A stretch of DNA of 64,000 bases from an uncultured Chitinophagaceae bacterium (GCA_937958995.1 CALGAP010000007.1:248001-312000), one strand, 5' to 3'; shown: positions 26,553 to 35,469, numbered from the stretch's first letter. Numbers and translations are program-made. The notes: generated from the letters alone by a model not told the origin.

Positions 26553-26861
26553 CTTTGATAAGGTAAGGTTATTATAAAGGTGTTTAGAAATCCGTGCCCT
26601 TGATTTAAGCCAAAACCAAATCAATATAAATAGTCCCCGAACCACCTGATTTGCAGATAAACCCCTGGTTTCCGTAACCCCTTGTTAACCCCTTCCTGTG
26701 CTCTTTGGGAGGGCCTGATTGGTAAGCGCAACGTAGAAAATACCGTGAGAAAAGCTGCCCAAACCGTAGATGATTTGTAGCTAACCGTAGAAAATTTATT
26801 ATCACAGACCGTAAAGACCCCTTGGATTGCTATTTCGCATGATAGCAATCCTTGTTTTTTT
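26553..26861 (+). ncRNA. Candidate non-coding RNA (about 310 nt)
   Basis: Of the 440-bp spacer 26420-26859, the part from the TACATTTG element to the T-run at 26855-26861 has the outline of a transcription unit without a protein. It contains local helices, such as TTGATTT/AAATCAA at 26600-26624 and AACCA/TGGTT further on. It also has four copies of CCGTRRA-like motif (CCGTGAG, CCGTAGA, CCGTAGA, CCGTAAA) starting near 26743, 26764, 26785 and 26809, at 21-24 nt steps. It does not match tmRNA, RNase P or SRP RNA as I know them. It could instead be a long 3' leader of the kinase mRNA. Confidence 0.35.
26824..26861 (+). terminator. Strong plus-strand terminator at the end of the ncRNA candidate
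   Basis: A perfect 10-bp stem, GGATTGCTAT and ATAGCAATCC, with an eight-base loop is followed by TTGTTTTTTT. The T-run exists only in the plus direction, so it terminates transcription coming from the kinase side and not the minus-strand phosphoesterase, whose stop it touches. Confidence 0.85.
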
Positions 26862-28116
26862 AGGCCGATTGTAATTCCAGTACCGTGATTTCGGGCAAAA
26901 TACCTACACGTCCCGGGTAACCGAGAAAACCATAACCCCTGTTTACGTAAAGCTTTTGCTTCCCCTCTTTGTAAAGCCCCGCCCATTGTTTATAAAAATA
27001 CTGAACCGGGCTCCACTTAAAGCCGGGCACCTCCAGTCCGAATTGCATTCCGTGTGTATGCCCCGACAACATCAGATCAATATCGGGGTATTTAACGCGC
27101 ACTTCAGCATCCCAGTGACTGGGATCATGGCTCATCAATATCTTGAAAGGCGCGGATTCGGTGCCGGGATAAGCGGCCTCCATTTTTCCATAGCGCCCGA
27201 AATTGCCTTTGCCGCTCCAGTTTTCTATACCTAATAATGCGATCCTATCATTTCCTCTTTCCAGCATCACATGTTCGTTCATCAGCAATCGCCAGCCCAG
27301 TTCGCGATGCACTTCTTTGAGGCGTTCAAGATTGTCGCGCTTAGCCTCGGCGCTTTCCCATATCACATAATCACCGTAATCGTGGTTGCCCAACACTGAA
27401 TACACCCCCATTGGCGCGCGCAACTGGCTGAATATTTCCATATACTCCGTCATCTCCGAAGCGCGATCGTTTACCAGGTCGCCGGTGAACAGAATGAGGT
27501 CGGGTTTTTCTTTCAAAATTTTATCAACGCCCTTCTGCACGGCGCTTTTGTCGGTAAAACTGCCGGCATGAATATCGGAAATGTGAACGATCTTCAATCC
27601 ACTAAAACCCGCGGGCAGGTTGTCAAATTTCAGGCGGAGCCGGTTTACCTGGTACCGGTATTTGTTGTTGAATCCATACATCAGCGTGCTGAATAAGCCG
27701 CCACCCACCAACAGTCCTGCCCAACTTAAAAATGCAGAGCGGCTGATACCACCCTGCATGCCGGCTTCCGCAGAGACAATTTTTTGGGGCGAAAATTGTT
27801 TGGCCAGCCAAACGCCACCACGACGCACATCATCTATGGCGAAGAAAAGTGAAGCCATGAGTTTGGATAAAAATATTCCCACCACCACTGCAAACAGATA
27901 GGTGCGGATAAATTTTGGCCAGGCGTCAAATCTTGAAAACGGAATGGAGAGCACCAGCGCAACAGAAGCAATGGATATAGTCCAATAGGCAATAATGATC
28001 ACTGAGCGCCAGGTGCGTGACTGGTCAGGAAGCACAACTTTGATTGCCTGGTACACATAAATATCCAGCAGTAACATAATGCCGGCGTTAATCCAAAAAA
28101 AGCCTGAATTGCGCAT
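26860..28116 (-). CDS. Membrane-anchored metallophosphoesterase
   Basis: The 418-residue protein has about four N-terminal hydrophobic segments (8-28, 38-60, 72-95, 128-148), then a calcineurin-like domain from about residue 172. The metal motifs are complete: D181-x-H183 (I-S-D-I-H), F-T-G-D-L-V-N-D, L-G-N-H-D-Y and G-H-T-H-G. It belongs to the YkuE/YaeI-like group of membrane phosphoesterases that act on lipid or nucleotide phosphates. The substrate is unknown. It stands alone, with the FMN reductase 50 bp upstream on the same strand. Confidence 0.9.
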   Translation of the reverse strand: MRNSGFFWINAGIMLLLDIYVYQAIKVVLPDQSRTWRSVIIIAYWTISIASVALVLSIPFSRFDAWPKFIRTYLFAVVVGIFLSKLMASLFFAIDDVRRGGVWLAKQFSPQKIVSAEAGMQGGISRSAFLSWAGLLVGGGLFSTLMYGFNNKYRYQVNRLRLKFDNLPAGFSGLKIVHISDIHAGSFTDKSAVQKGVDKILKEKPDLILFTGDLVNDRASEMTEYMEIFSQLRAPMGVYSVLGNHDYGDYVIWESAEAKRDNLERLKEVHRELGWRLLMNEHVMLERGNDRIALLGIENWSGKGNFGRYGKMEAAYPGTESAPFKILMSHDPSHWDAEVRVKYPDIDLMLSGHTHGMQFGLEVPGFKWSPVQYFYKQWAGLYKEGKQKLYVNRGYGFLGYPGRVGILPEITVLELQSA

Positions 28117-28166
28117 ATTCTCCTGTTATAAGACCAAAATTGAATGGAGGAGACGAATAAGCCGGG

Positions 28167-28676
28167 TTAAAATTGTATGAACTCGCTTACCTGTGTGTTA
28201 ATGGCATTGGCAGTGGCCGAATCGGTCACTTCACCATCGCCATTGATCAGATCACTCACTTTTGACAGCGGCAGCTTGTAAGGATGCACAAACACGCGCA
28301 GGTAGTGTAATATGCCGGTAAGATGGTCCATGCCCCGCAGGTTGCCCGAGCGGCCCGTGGCCACGCCGGTCAGCAAGGCCTTTTTTCCCCACCATACCCG
28401 TTTATAATCGGAAATGTCGAGCATAACCTTCAGCACGCCGGGAATGCTGCCATTATATTCGGGAGTAATAAAAATGAATTTATTGGTGGGAATGAGAATA
28501 TCTTTCTCAATCTGCTCAAACTCCTTTGTTTTTTCCAAAAATTTCCAACCTTCCAGGTTCAGGAATTGAGGGGTGATGTTCTTGCTTTTCAGTAATTGCT
28601 CATAATACCGTGCTACTTTGATCGTATTACTTCCCGGGCGGTTGGTTCCCGAGATGATCGTGTAATTATCGTCCAT
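28167..28676 (-). CDS. NADPH-dependent FMN reductase family protein
   Basis: The 169-residue flavodoxin-like protein has the FMN phosphate loop S-G-T-N-R-P-G-S-N-T at the N-terminus and T-P-E-Y-N-G-S-I-P-G in the middle, both signatures of the NADPH-dependent FMN reductase/azoreductase family. It probably reduces FMN, quinones or azo compounds in the cytoplasm. It shares a strand with the phosphoesterase gene; no functional link is evident. Confidence 0.9.
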   Translation of the reverse strand: MDDNYTIISGTNRPGSNTIKVARYYEQLLKSKNITPQFLNLEGWKFLEKTKEFEQIEKDILIPTNKFIFITPEYNGSIPGVLKVMLDISDYKRVWWGKKALLTGVATGRSGNLRGMDHLTGILHYLRVFVHPYKLPLSKVSDLINGDGEVTDSATANAINTQVSEFIQF

Positions 28677-28738
28677 AATGCTTTGTATTTGTTATCGGTT
28701 TATAACAGCTATCCTGTCCTTTGGTTGGCAAAAGCAAT

Positions 28739-28746
28739 TATTTTTG
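28739..28746 (+). promoter_or_regulatory. -7 promoter element TATTTTTG, close to start codon
   Basis: An exact TAnnTTTG match ends four bases before the ATG at 28751. If transcription starts at the usual distance, the mRNA would begin at or within a base or two of the start codon. Confidence 0.55.
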
Positions 28747-28750
28747 CGCT

Positions 28751-29434
28751 ATGCGACTAACTTACTACGGACACTCTTGTTTTTCAGTACAAATCAATGG
28801 TAAACATATTTTATTCGACCCGTTTGTTACTTACAATGAACTGGCTAACTCTAAGGTAGATGTAGACTCGGTGCCGGCCGATTACATCCTGGTAAGTCAT
28901 GGTCACCAGGACCATGTGGCCGACCTGGTGCGCATTGCGTCCCGCACGGGCGCCATGGTGGTGTGCAGCTGGGAAATCTATGAGTGGCTGGGCAAGCAGG
29001 GTATTTCCAATATGCACCCCATGAATACGGGCGGTCGCTGGGATTTTGGCGATTTCCAGGTGAAATGCGTGGTGGCCCAGCACAGTTCTGGATTGCCCGA
29101 CGGCAGTTATGGCGGCAACCCGCTCGGTTTCATAGTATATACCAGTGAGCGCACATTTTATTATAGCGGCGATACGGCCCTCACCCTCGATATGCAGTTG
29201 ATACCGCGCTGGGCGAAGCTGGATTTTGCAGTGTTGCCCATCGGCGACAATTTCACCATGGGCGCCGAAGATTCGGCCGAATGCGCTCGCATGGTACAGG
29301 CAAAGACGGTGGTGGGGGTGCATTTCGACACGTTTGGCTATATAAAGATTGACCATGAGAAGGCGAAGAAGATCTTTGCAGACGCGGGCAGCACGCTGCA
29401 CCTGGTAGAGATTGGCAAGAGCATAGAATTGTGA
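28751..29434 (+). CDS. Metal-dependent hydrolase, UPF0173/MBL-fold family
   Basis: ATG at 28751 gives 227 residues starting M-R-L-T-Y-Y-G-H-S-C. An earlier frame start at 28721 overlaps the promoter element and is rejected. The metallo-beta-lactamase motif S-H-G-H-Q-D-H-V and later G-D-T-A-L, G-D-N-F-T-M-G and V-G-V-H-F-D-T-F match UPF0173 proteins. The natural substrate of this group is unknown. It stands alone between the FMN reductase (divergent) and parA. Confidence 0.9.
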   Translation: MRLTYYGHSCFSVQINGKHILFDPFVTYNELANSKVDVDSVPADYILVSHGHQDHVADLVRIASRTGAMVVCSWEIYEWLGKQGISNMHPMNTGGRWDFGDFQVKCVVAQHSSGLPDGSYGGNPLGFIVYTSERTFYYSGDTALTLDMQLIPRWAKLDFAVLPIGDNFTMGAEDSAECARMVQAKTVVGVHFDTFGYIKIDHEKAKKIFADAGSTLHLVEIGKSIEL

Positions 29435-29593
29435 TTTTCAGGGAAATTTAGTGGCAGGAATTCCATGAAACCCGCGTGAAACAGGGAAAATTCGTGGAGA
29501 TAATGGGGGAAACTGCCTTACCCCGGAACAGTGTAAATGAGTATATTGCCGCATTAATTTAAAATCCGTAATAAAAACAAAAAGGGAAACCGC

Positions 29594-30394
29594 ATGGGGC
29601 GTGTTATAGGAGTAGCCAATCAAAAAGGAGGTGTCGGAAAAACCACTTCTGCCATTAACCTGGCCGCCAGCCTTGCCGTGCTGGAATTCAAAACGCTGCT
29701 GGTAGATGCCGATCCGCAGGCAAACAGCACCACCGGCGTTGGATTCGACCTGCATAATATTCAGCAAAGCCTGTACGACTGCATGGTGAACGGTACCAGC
29801 GCCCGCGACGTAATTCTGAAATCGGAAATCCCTTATCTTGATATCATTCCTTCGCATATCGACCTGGTGGGAGCGGAAATTGAAATGATCAATTATCCGA
29901 ACCGCGAAAATGTGCTGAAGAATATACTGGAGCAGGTGAAATACGATTACGATTTCGTGATTATCGACTGCTCTCCTTCCCTCGGTCTTATTACTGTAAA
30001 TGCATTGACGGCCGCCGATTCAGTGATCATACCCGTGCAGGCAGAATTTTTTGCATTGGAGGGATTGGGCAAACTGCTCAATACAATTAAGATCGTGCAG
30101 AGCCGTTTAAACCCCAATCTCGTCATCGAAGGAATACTGATGACCATGTACGATGGCCGCCTTCGTTTGTGCAACCAGGTGGTAAACGAGGTGAGAAAAC
30201 ATTTCGATGAAATGGTTTTCAACACTATCATCCACCGTAATACGCGTATCAGTGAGGCGCCCAGCGTGGGCAAGCCCGTGATCCTGTACGACGGCCAAAG
30301 CAAAGGCGCTATCAACTACCTGAACCTGGCAAAGGAGATACTGCAGAAGAATGATATGACGAAGATTAAACAGGAGGAAAGAATTTTAGAATAG
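29594..30394 (+). CDS. parA: Chromosome-partitioning ATPase ParA (Soj)
   Basis: The 266-residue protein carries the deviant Walker A K-G-G-V-G-K-T-T at 11-18, D-A-D-P-Q-A-N and D-C-S-P-S-L-G. This is the chromosomal ParA/Soj form without an N-terminal HTH. It forms nucleoid gradients that move ParB-parS complexes. parB follows 19 bp downstream. I did not see a canonical parS palindrome near by; CGTGAAACA at 29475 is only a half-site. Confidence 0.96.
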   Translation: MGRVIGVANQKGGVGKTTSAINLAASLAVLEFKTLLVDADPQANSTTGVGFDLHNIQQSLYDCMVNGTSARDVILKSEIPYLDIIPSHIDLVGAEIEMINYPNRENVLKNILEQVKYDYDFVIIDCSPSLGLITVNALTAADSVIIPVQAEFFALEGLGKLLNTIKIVQSRLNPNLVIEGILMTMYDGRLRLCNQVVNEVRKHFDEMVFNTIIHRNTRISEAPSVGKPVILYDGQSKGAINYLNLAKEILQKNDMTKIKQEERILE

Positions 30395-30413
30395 TTGGAT
30401 AAAAAATCACTCA

Positions 30414-31331
30414 ATGTCTAGCCCCAAACAAAATAAAGACGCGCTGGGAAAGGGAATTCGTTCCCTCTTGCAGAATATAGATTCAGATTTGAAAGGCGCT
30501 TCAGGTGCGCTGAAAGCGGGCGTGGCTGAAGCAGTCACCAACGTGTTGCGCATTCCCGTAGATCAGATTGAACCCAACCCGCGGCAGCCGCGTCACGATT
30601 TTGATGAGACAGCCCTCAACGAACTGGCTTCCTCCATCAAGCTGCACGATATAGTGCAGCCCATCACCGTGTCGCGCATGCCCAGCGGCAAATACAGGAT
30701 TGTATCGGGCGAACGCCGCTGGAGGGCGGCAAAACTGGCCGGACTGAAAGACGTGCCCGCTTACATTCGCCAGGCCAACGACCAGGAACTGCTGGAGCTG
30801 GCATTACTCGAAAACCTGCAACGCGAAGACCTCAACGCCATGGAAATTGCGCTGAGCTATAAGCGCATGATGGAAGAGCTGAACTACACGCAGGAACAGG
30901 TGGCAGAGCGCATGGGCAAAGAAAGAAGTACCGTGGCCAACTATATCAGGTTGCTGAAACTGCCCCCCGATATACAGGTGGCCGTACGCAAAGGCGAACT
31001 CACCATGGGTCATGCCCGCGCGCTGATCAATGTGGACACGATTGATAAGCAACTGTATATTTTCAACGAAGTAAAAAACCGAGGACTCTCCGTACGCCAG
31101 ACCGAAGAACTGGTGCGCCGGCTCTACAAGGGAGAAACCCCTGTTAAAGAATCGGTAAAAGCCCCTTTACCACCGGCATATAAGAAAATTGAGGATAACT
31201 TAGCCTCTCATTTCAGCACCAAAGTCAAACTCAGTCACCACAAAAACGGCCACGGCCAGATTTCGATTGAGTATTACTCGATCCAGGAGCTGAACAAAAT
31301 CCTGGACCAGATGGGCGTAACAGCCGATTAA
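30414..31331 (+). CDS. parB: Chromosome-partitioning protein ParB
   Basis: The 305-residue protein begins with the K-D-A-L-G-K-G-I-R-S-L-L box that contacts ParA. It contains the CTPase motif I-V-S-G-E-R-R-W-R-A-A, the L-L-E-N-L-Q-R-E-D-L-N segment and the HTH region Y-T-Q-E-Q-V-A-E-R-M-G-K-E-R-S-T-V. It would bind parS and spread as a CTP-dependent clamp. It is in one operon with parA and is followed 11 bp later by DUF5683. Confidence 0.96.
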   Translation: MSSPKQNKDALGKGIRSLLQNIDSDLKGASGALKAGVAEAVTNVLRIPVDQIEPNPRQPRHDFDETALNELASSIKLHDIVQPITVSRMPSGKYRIVSGERRWRAAKLAGLKDVPAYIRQANDQELLELALLENLQREDLNAMEIALSYKRMMEELNYTQEQVAERMGKERSTVANYIRLLKLPPDIQVAVRKGELTMGHARALINVDTIDKQLYIFNEVKNRGLSVRQTEELVRRLYKGETPVKESVKAPLPPAYKKIEDNLASHFSTKVKLSHHKNGHGQISIEYYSIQELNKILDQMGVTAD

Positions 31332-31342
31332 GTAAAGCGGGT

Positions 31343-32017
31343 ATGGCAAAAGTTTACCTCTTCATTATTGTAACCCTGGCATTTCCCATAATGGCAGCGG
31401 CACAGGATAAGGATACGCTCATTATCGCCGACAGCGTGGGCAATATCGTGATCGGCGCACGGCCCGACAGTGCTGGCATTATCAGGGTGGACACGGTGGA
31501 GCAGAAAAAACACAGCCCGCGCAAGGCGGCCACCCTTTCTGCCATCTTTCCCGGCCTCGGACAGATATACAACAAAAAATACTGGAAGCTGCCCATTGTA
31601 TATGCGGCAGTCGGCATACCCGTAGCGCTTTATTTTGACAACAAAACCTGGTACGACCGCACACGCTACGCACTGGCCGTTGTGTCGTCTGCTAATCCAA
31701 GTCCCGACAGCGTGAATGCCGTGCACGCCAAACTGCGTTACCTGGTAGATAATAAAGCTGAAAACTCATTATTGGGTTACCGCAACGAGTTTCGTAAGAA
31801 TATGGACTACTCCATTCTTTTCACGCTCCTGTTCTGGGGACTGAATATCGTAGATGCCACTGTTGACGCGCACCTCAAAGGCTTTGATGTGAGCGACGAT
31901 CTGCGCGTCCAAATCAAACCCGCATTGCTTCCCGGCAATGTGCCGGGTCTCACGCTCGCTTTTAACATCGGCAGGAATAAGCCAAAAACAATATCTTCGA
32001 ACCACGGATTGTGGTAA
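31343..32017 (+). CDS. DUF5683 membrane protein
   Basis: The 224-residue protein has a signal peptide ending I-M-A-A-A-Q, then K-A-A-T-L-S-A-I-F-P-G-L-G-Q-I-Y-N-K-K-Y-W-K, the DUF5683 hallmark, and two or three membrane segments. It sits in the position between parB and dapB that is conserved in Bacteroidota. Its function is unknown. The last codons (N-H-G-L-W) overlap an ACGGATT-type intergenic repeat, so its C-terminus may vary between strains. Confidence 0.88.
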   Translation: MAKVYLFIIVTLAFPIMAAAQDKDTLIIADSVGNIVIGARPDSAGIIRVDTVEQKKHSPRKAATLSAIFPGLGQIYNKKYWKLPIVYAAVGIPVALYFDNKTWYDRTRYALAVVSSANPSPDSVNAVHAKLRYLVDNKAENSLLGYRNEFRKNMDYSILFTLLFWGLNIVDATVDAHLKGFDVSDDLRVQIKPALLPGNVPGLTLAFNIGRNKPKTISSNHGLW

Positions 32018-32031
32018 TCACGGATTAATCA
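31998..32031 (+). repeat. Short CACGGATT repeat piece
   Basis: Two copies of CACGGATT flank TGTGGTAAT at the end of DUF5683 and the start of the spacer. The core matches the repeat family at 8158-8310 and 45985-46028. Confidence 0.4.
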
Positions 32032-32064
32032 TACAAACTATTCGACATAAATCTTTACATCCAC

Positions 32065-32781
32065 ATGAAGGTTGCATTAATCGGTTATGGTAAAATGGGT
32101 CATGCCATCGAAGAAATTGCGCTGGAGCGCGGGCATGAGATCGTTTTGAAAATTGGCATTGAAAATATCGAAGAGAACACTATCGAAAACATCAGGCGCG
32201 CCGATGTGGCGATTGAATTTACGGGTCCGGAAATAGCTTTCGATAATATCATCAGGTGCATCGATGCGGGTGTGCCGGTGGTGAGTGGTTCCACTGGCTG
32301 GCTGCAGCGCTACGATGAAGCCGTAAAATATTGCCAGGAAAAAAACGGCGCCTTGTTATACGCCAGCAATTTCAGCATTGGTGTCAATATTTTTTTCGCA
32401 CTGAACAGGAAATTGGCCGAGCTGATGGCGCCGCATAAGGAGTATGACGTGCACATGAAAGAAATTCATCACACCGCCAAAAAAGATGCCCCCAGCGGAA
32501 CCGCGATCACGCTGGCAGAAGATATTCTCAAAATTTTTCCCGGAAAGAAAAAATGGGTAAATTCAGAGAGCGCTGATCCCGGCGATCTGGTCATTTTAAG
32601 CGAGCGTGTGGACCCTGCGCCGGGCACTCATGTCATTACCTACACTTCCGATATCGATGATATAGAGATCACGCATACCGCTCACAACCGCAAAGGCTTT
32701 GCTGCCGGCGCCGTGCTGGCCGCCGAGTTTCTGAAAGGGAAACACGGCATCTATAACATGCGTGATGTATTGAACATCTGA
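32065..32781 (+). CDS. dapB: 4-hydroxy-tetrahydrodipicolinate reductase
   Basis: The 238-residue enzyme has the NAD(P)-binding start V-A-L-I-G-Y-G-K-M-G and the DapB signature E-I-H-H-T-A-K-K-D-A-P-S-G-T-A with the catalytic His and Lys. It catalyses the second step of the lysine/diaminopimelate branch in the cytoplasm. It follows DUF5683 by 47 bp, the usual Bacteroidota order after parAB. The signal peptidase gene that often comes next is replaced here by a LuxR-type regulator. Confidence 0.96.
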   Translation: MKVALIGYGKMGHAIEEIALERGHEIVLKIGIENIEENTIENIRRADVAIEFTGPEIAFDNIIRCIDAGVPVVSGSTGWLQRYDEAVKYCQEKNGALLYASNFSIGVNIFFALNRKLAELMAPHKEYDVHMKEIHHTAKKDAPSGTAITLAEDILKIFPGKKKWVNSESADPGDLVILSERVDPAPGTHVITYTSDIDDIEITHTAHNRKGFAAGAVLAAEFLKGKHGIYNMRDVLNI

Positions 32782-32838
32782 CCGATTTCCCGCCGGCCAT
32801 AGACCAAATCCCCCCAAACCCTAACCAATTTGCTGCAT

Positions 32839-33483
32839 ATGGCATCAGGCACCATCAAGCTTGCTATCATCGACGAGGCTCCTATCCTGAGCAACGGCCT
32901 CCTGTACATGCTTCAGCGATACCAGAATGTGGAGGTGGTTACCACCGCCACTACCACCAGTGAGTTGTTACAGAATCTGCGCAGGGAACCGGTGGATATA
33001 CTGCTGGTAGACATTCTCCGCTATTACAATGGCGACCAACTGGTGAAAAAAGTGAAGGAAAAATTCCCGGCCATCAAGGTGCTGGTATTATCTATGAATA
33101 ATCACAGAAAAGATGCGGAATACAGTGTGCTGAGAGATCCTGATGTGGACGGATTTTTACCAGCCCGCTCCGACAGCCGCACGCTGATTACTGCCGTGGA
33201 GAAGATTGCGCGGGGCGGCGGATATTTCAACGAAGAACTGCTGTACCTGAACCATGGTGAAACAGACAACGGGAAAGTGCAGGAAGTGCCGCGCCTCACC
33301 GATCGCGAACTGGAAATCATCCGGCTGATTGAGCAGGAATATACCAACCGGCAGATAGCCGACAGGCTCCTGATCAGCGAAAGAACGGTAGAAACGCACC
33401 GCAAGCGCATTTACCAGAAAACCTGCACCAACAATGTGATTGCGCTGATCAAATATGCTTACAGCCATCAATTGGTGGATTAA
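32839..33483 (+). CDS. LuxR/NarL-type response regulator with atypical receiver
   Basis: ATG at 32839 gives 214 residues. The receiver keeps D12-E13 and D58 (L-L-V-D-I-L) and S85. The invariant switch lysine is replaced: the usual G-Y-L-L-K reads G-F-L-P-A, so alanine 109 stands there, and the M-P after the acceptor aspartate is missing. The C-terminal LuxR HTH is intact (L-T-D-R-E-L-E-I-I-R and N-R-Q-I-A-D-R-L-L-I-S-E-R-T-V-E-T-H). It may work without phosphorylation or bind another signal. No kinase is adjacent. Confidence 0.9.
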   Translation: MASGTIKLAIIDEAPILSNGLLYMLQRYQNVEVVTTATTTSELLQNLRREPVDILLVDILRYYNGDQLVKKVKEKFPAIKVLVLSMNNHRKDAEYSVLRDPDVDGFLPARSDSRTLITAVEKIARGGGYFNEELLYLNHGETDNGKVQEVPRLTDRELEIIRLIEQEYTNRQIADRLLISERTVETHRKRIYQKTCTNNVIALIKYAYSHQLVD

Positions 33484-33554
33484 ACCATACGCAATTTTCG
33501 CTGCCGCGTCAATTCAAAAAATATCTTTATCTTCTCGCCGTAAACTTATACTAC

Positions 33555-33992
33555 ATGCTCTCCAAGAAAGCGCAATACGCCTTCAAGGCTCTGATGTATA
33601 TGGCTGAGAAAAAAGACAACCAGCCTGTGCTCATTGCCGAAATAGCGAAGAAGAAGAAGATTCCCCTGAAGTTTCTTGAAAACATACTGCTCGAACTGAA
33701 GAAAGAAGGCATACTCGACAGCAAGAAGGGAAAAGGGGGAGGTTATTTTTTCAAGATACCGCCAAGGGATATTCCATTGGCCAGGATTGTGCGTTTAATT
33801 GACGGACCAATAGCTATGCTACCTTGTGTAAGCCTCTATTTCTACGAACGATGTAAGAACTGCGATGAAAAGCAATGCGGTCTTCATGACATGATGGTTC
33901 TGGTGCGCGATGCCAACCTGCGCATACTCGAAAGAAAGACTGTGGCCGACCTCGCCAAGCCTGGCGCATCCTCACCCTTTAAGCGCCAATAA
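33555..33992 (+). CDS. Rrf2-family transcriptional regulator with a cysteine cluster
   Basis: The 145-residue protein has an N-terminal winged helix (M-L-S-K-K-A-Q-Y-A-F-K-A-L and F-L-E-N-I-L-L-E-L). Its four cysteines are in C-V-S-L-Y-F-Y-E-R-C-K-N-C-D-E-K-Q-C; in Rrf2 relatives such cysteines hold an Fe-S cluster (as in IscR and NsrR) or sense thiol redox. The target is not evident, as no iron-sulfur or cysteine genes are adjacent; sahH lies 88 bp downstream on the same strand. Confidence 0.92.
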   Translation: MLSKKAQYAFKALMYMAEKKDNQPVLIAEIAKKKKIPLKFLENILLELKKEGILDSKKGKGGGYFFKIPPRDIPLARIVRLIDGPIAMLPCVSLYFYERCKNCDEKQCGLHDMMVLVRDANLRILERKTVADLAKPGASSPFKRQ

Positions 33993-34080
33993 GTTGCATT
34001 ATGCCCGGCAGTTACCCACATACTCCCCTTTACTTCCGGTTTTCATAGTTTAATTGTAATTTCGCGGCTCATTACATAAA

Positions 34081-35418
34081 ATGAAGAATATGTCAACAAT
34101 TTCAAAATCGAACATTGATTTTTCCCTCCCCTATAAAGTGAAAGATATCAGCCTGGCTGAATGGGGTCGCAAGGAAATTCGTCTTGCCGAAGCAGAAATG
34201 CCCGGTCTGATGGCGCTGCGTAAAGAATATGGTCCCACACAGCCGCTGAAAGGTGCGCGTATTGCGGGCTGCCTGCACATGACTATCCAGACTGCCGTGC
34301 TGATTGAAACATTGGTGGCCCTGGGCGCCGAAGTAAAATGGAGTTCCTGCAATATTTTCTCTACCCAGGACCATGCCGCGGCCGCTATTGCTGCTGCCGG
34401 TATTGGCGTGTATGCGTGGAAAGGCCAAACCATTGAAGAAGCCGAGTGGTGCATTGAACAAACATTGTTTTTCGGCAGCGCCGACCGCCCATTGAACATG
34501 ATCCTCGACGATGGTGGCGACCTTACCAATATGGTGTTCGACAAATACCCCGAGCTGGTACAGCACGTACGCGGATTGAGCGAAGAAACCACTACCGGTG
34601 TTCACCGCCTGTACGAACGTATGGCCAAAGGCACCCTGCCGATTCCGGCCATCAACGTAAACGACAGCGTTACCAAATCGAAATTCGATAACAAATACGG
34701 TTGTAAAGAGAGCCTGGTGGATGCTATCCGCCGCGCTACCGACGTAATGCTGGCTGGCAAAGTAGCCGTGGTGGGTGGTTATGGCGATGTGGGTAAAGGT
34801 TCCGCCGCTTCGCTGGCAGGCGCCGGATGCCGCGTAATCGTTACCGAAATAGACCCCATCTGTGCCCTGCAGGCCGCGATGGATGGCTTTGAGGTGAAGA
34901 AAATGATCGATGCAGTGAAAGAAGCGGATATTATCGTAACTGCTTCTGGCTGCCGCGACCTGATCACCGAAAAACATTTCCGCCTGATGAAGGACAAGGC
35001 CATCGTTTGTAACATCGGCCACTTCGATATCGAGATCGATATGGCATGGCTCAACAAAAACTATGGCCACACAAAAGATACCATCAAACCGCAGGTGGAT
35101 ATCTATAATATCGATGGCAAAGACGTGATCGTTCTCGCCGAAGGCCGCCTCGTTAACCTCGGCTGCGCTACTGGTCACCCCAGCTTTGTAATGAGTAACA
35201 GCTTTACTAACCAGACGCTGGCCCAGATCGAGTTGTGGAACAACTACAAGAACTACGAAAACAAGGTATATGTGCTGCCCAAGCACCTCGATGAAAAAGT
35301 AGCACGCCTGCATCTCGCCAAGATTGGTGTGGAGCTGGACGAGCTCACTCCCGAACAGGCCGCTTATCTCGGTATTCCGCAAAACGGTCCGTTCAAACCC
35401 GAGCATTACAGGTACTAA
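34081..35418 (+). CDS. ahcY: Adenosylhomocysteinase
   Basis: The 445-residue enzyme hydrolyses S-adenosylhomocysteine to homocysteine and adenosine. Signatures are [19 protein letters not shown], the NAD-binding [11 protein letters not shown], and the C-terminal K-P-E-H-Y-R-Y. The start may be the ATG at 34081 or the one at 34090. It clears the product of methyltransferases, for example those encoded elsewhere in the window. A strong terminator follows, so it is probably monocistronic. Confidence 0.98.
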   Translation: MKNMSTISKSNIDFSLPYKVKDISLAEWGRKEIRLAEAEMPGLMALRKEYGPTQPLKGARIAGCLHMTIQTAVLIETLVALGAEVKWSSCNIFSTQDHAAAAIAAAGIGVYAWKGQTIEEAEWCIEQTLFFGSADRPLNMILDDGGDLTNMVFDKYPELVQHVRGLSEETTTGVHRLYERMAKGTLPIPAINVNDSVTKSKFDNKYGCKESLVDAIRRATDVMLAGKVAVVGGYGDVGKGSAASLAGAGCRVIVTEIDPICALQAAMDGFEVKKMIDAVKEADIIVTASGCRDLITEKHFRLMKDKAIVCNIGHFDIEIDMAWLNKNYGHTKDTIKPQVDIYNIDGKDVIVLAEGRLVNLGCATGHPSFVMSNSFTNQTLAQIELWNNYKNYENKVYVLPKHLDEKVARLHLAKIGVELDELTPEQAAYLGIPQNGPFKPEHYRY

Positions 35419-35441
35419 GATTATTATTGATTTTGATATGG

Positions 35442-35469
35442 AAACCCGCCTCAACCGGCGGGTTTTTTA
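35442..35469 (+). terminator. Rho-independent terminator after ahcY
   Basis: A stem AAACCCGCC/GGCGGGTTT with the loop TCAACC runs straight into a T-run at 35463-35468. It lies 24 bp after the stop. Confidence 0.92.

Noticed and set aside
26605..26986. Minus-strand frames across the ncRNA candidate spacer (up to 121 codons)
   Set aside because: The products have no domain-like pattern, overlap the phosphoesterase end and would span a strong plus-strand terminator.
29466..29483. Possible parS site near parA (TGAAACCCGCGTGAAACA)
   Set aside because: The two TGAAAC elements are direct, not inverted; only one half-site matches the canonical parS palindrome.
34102..35454. Long minus-strand open frame (450 codons) opposite adenosylhomocysteinase
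   Set aside because: Antisense shadow of a highly conserved gene; no domain signals.
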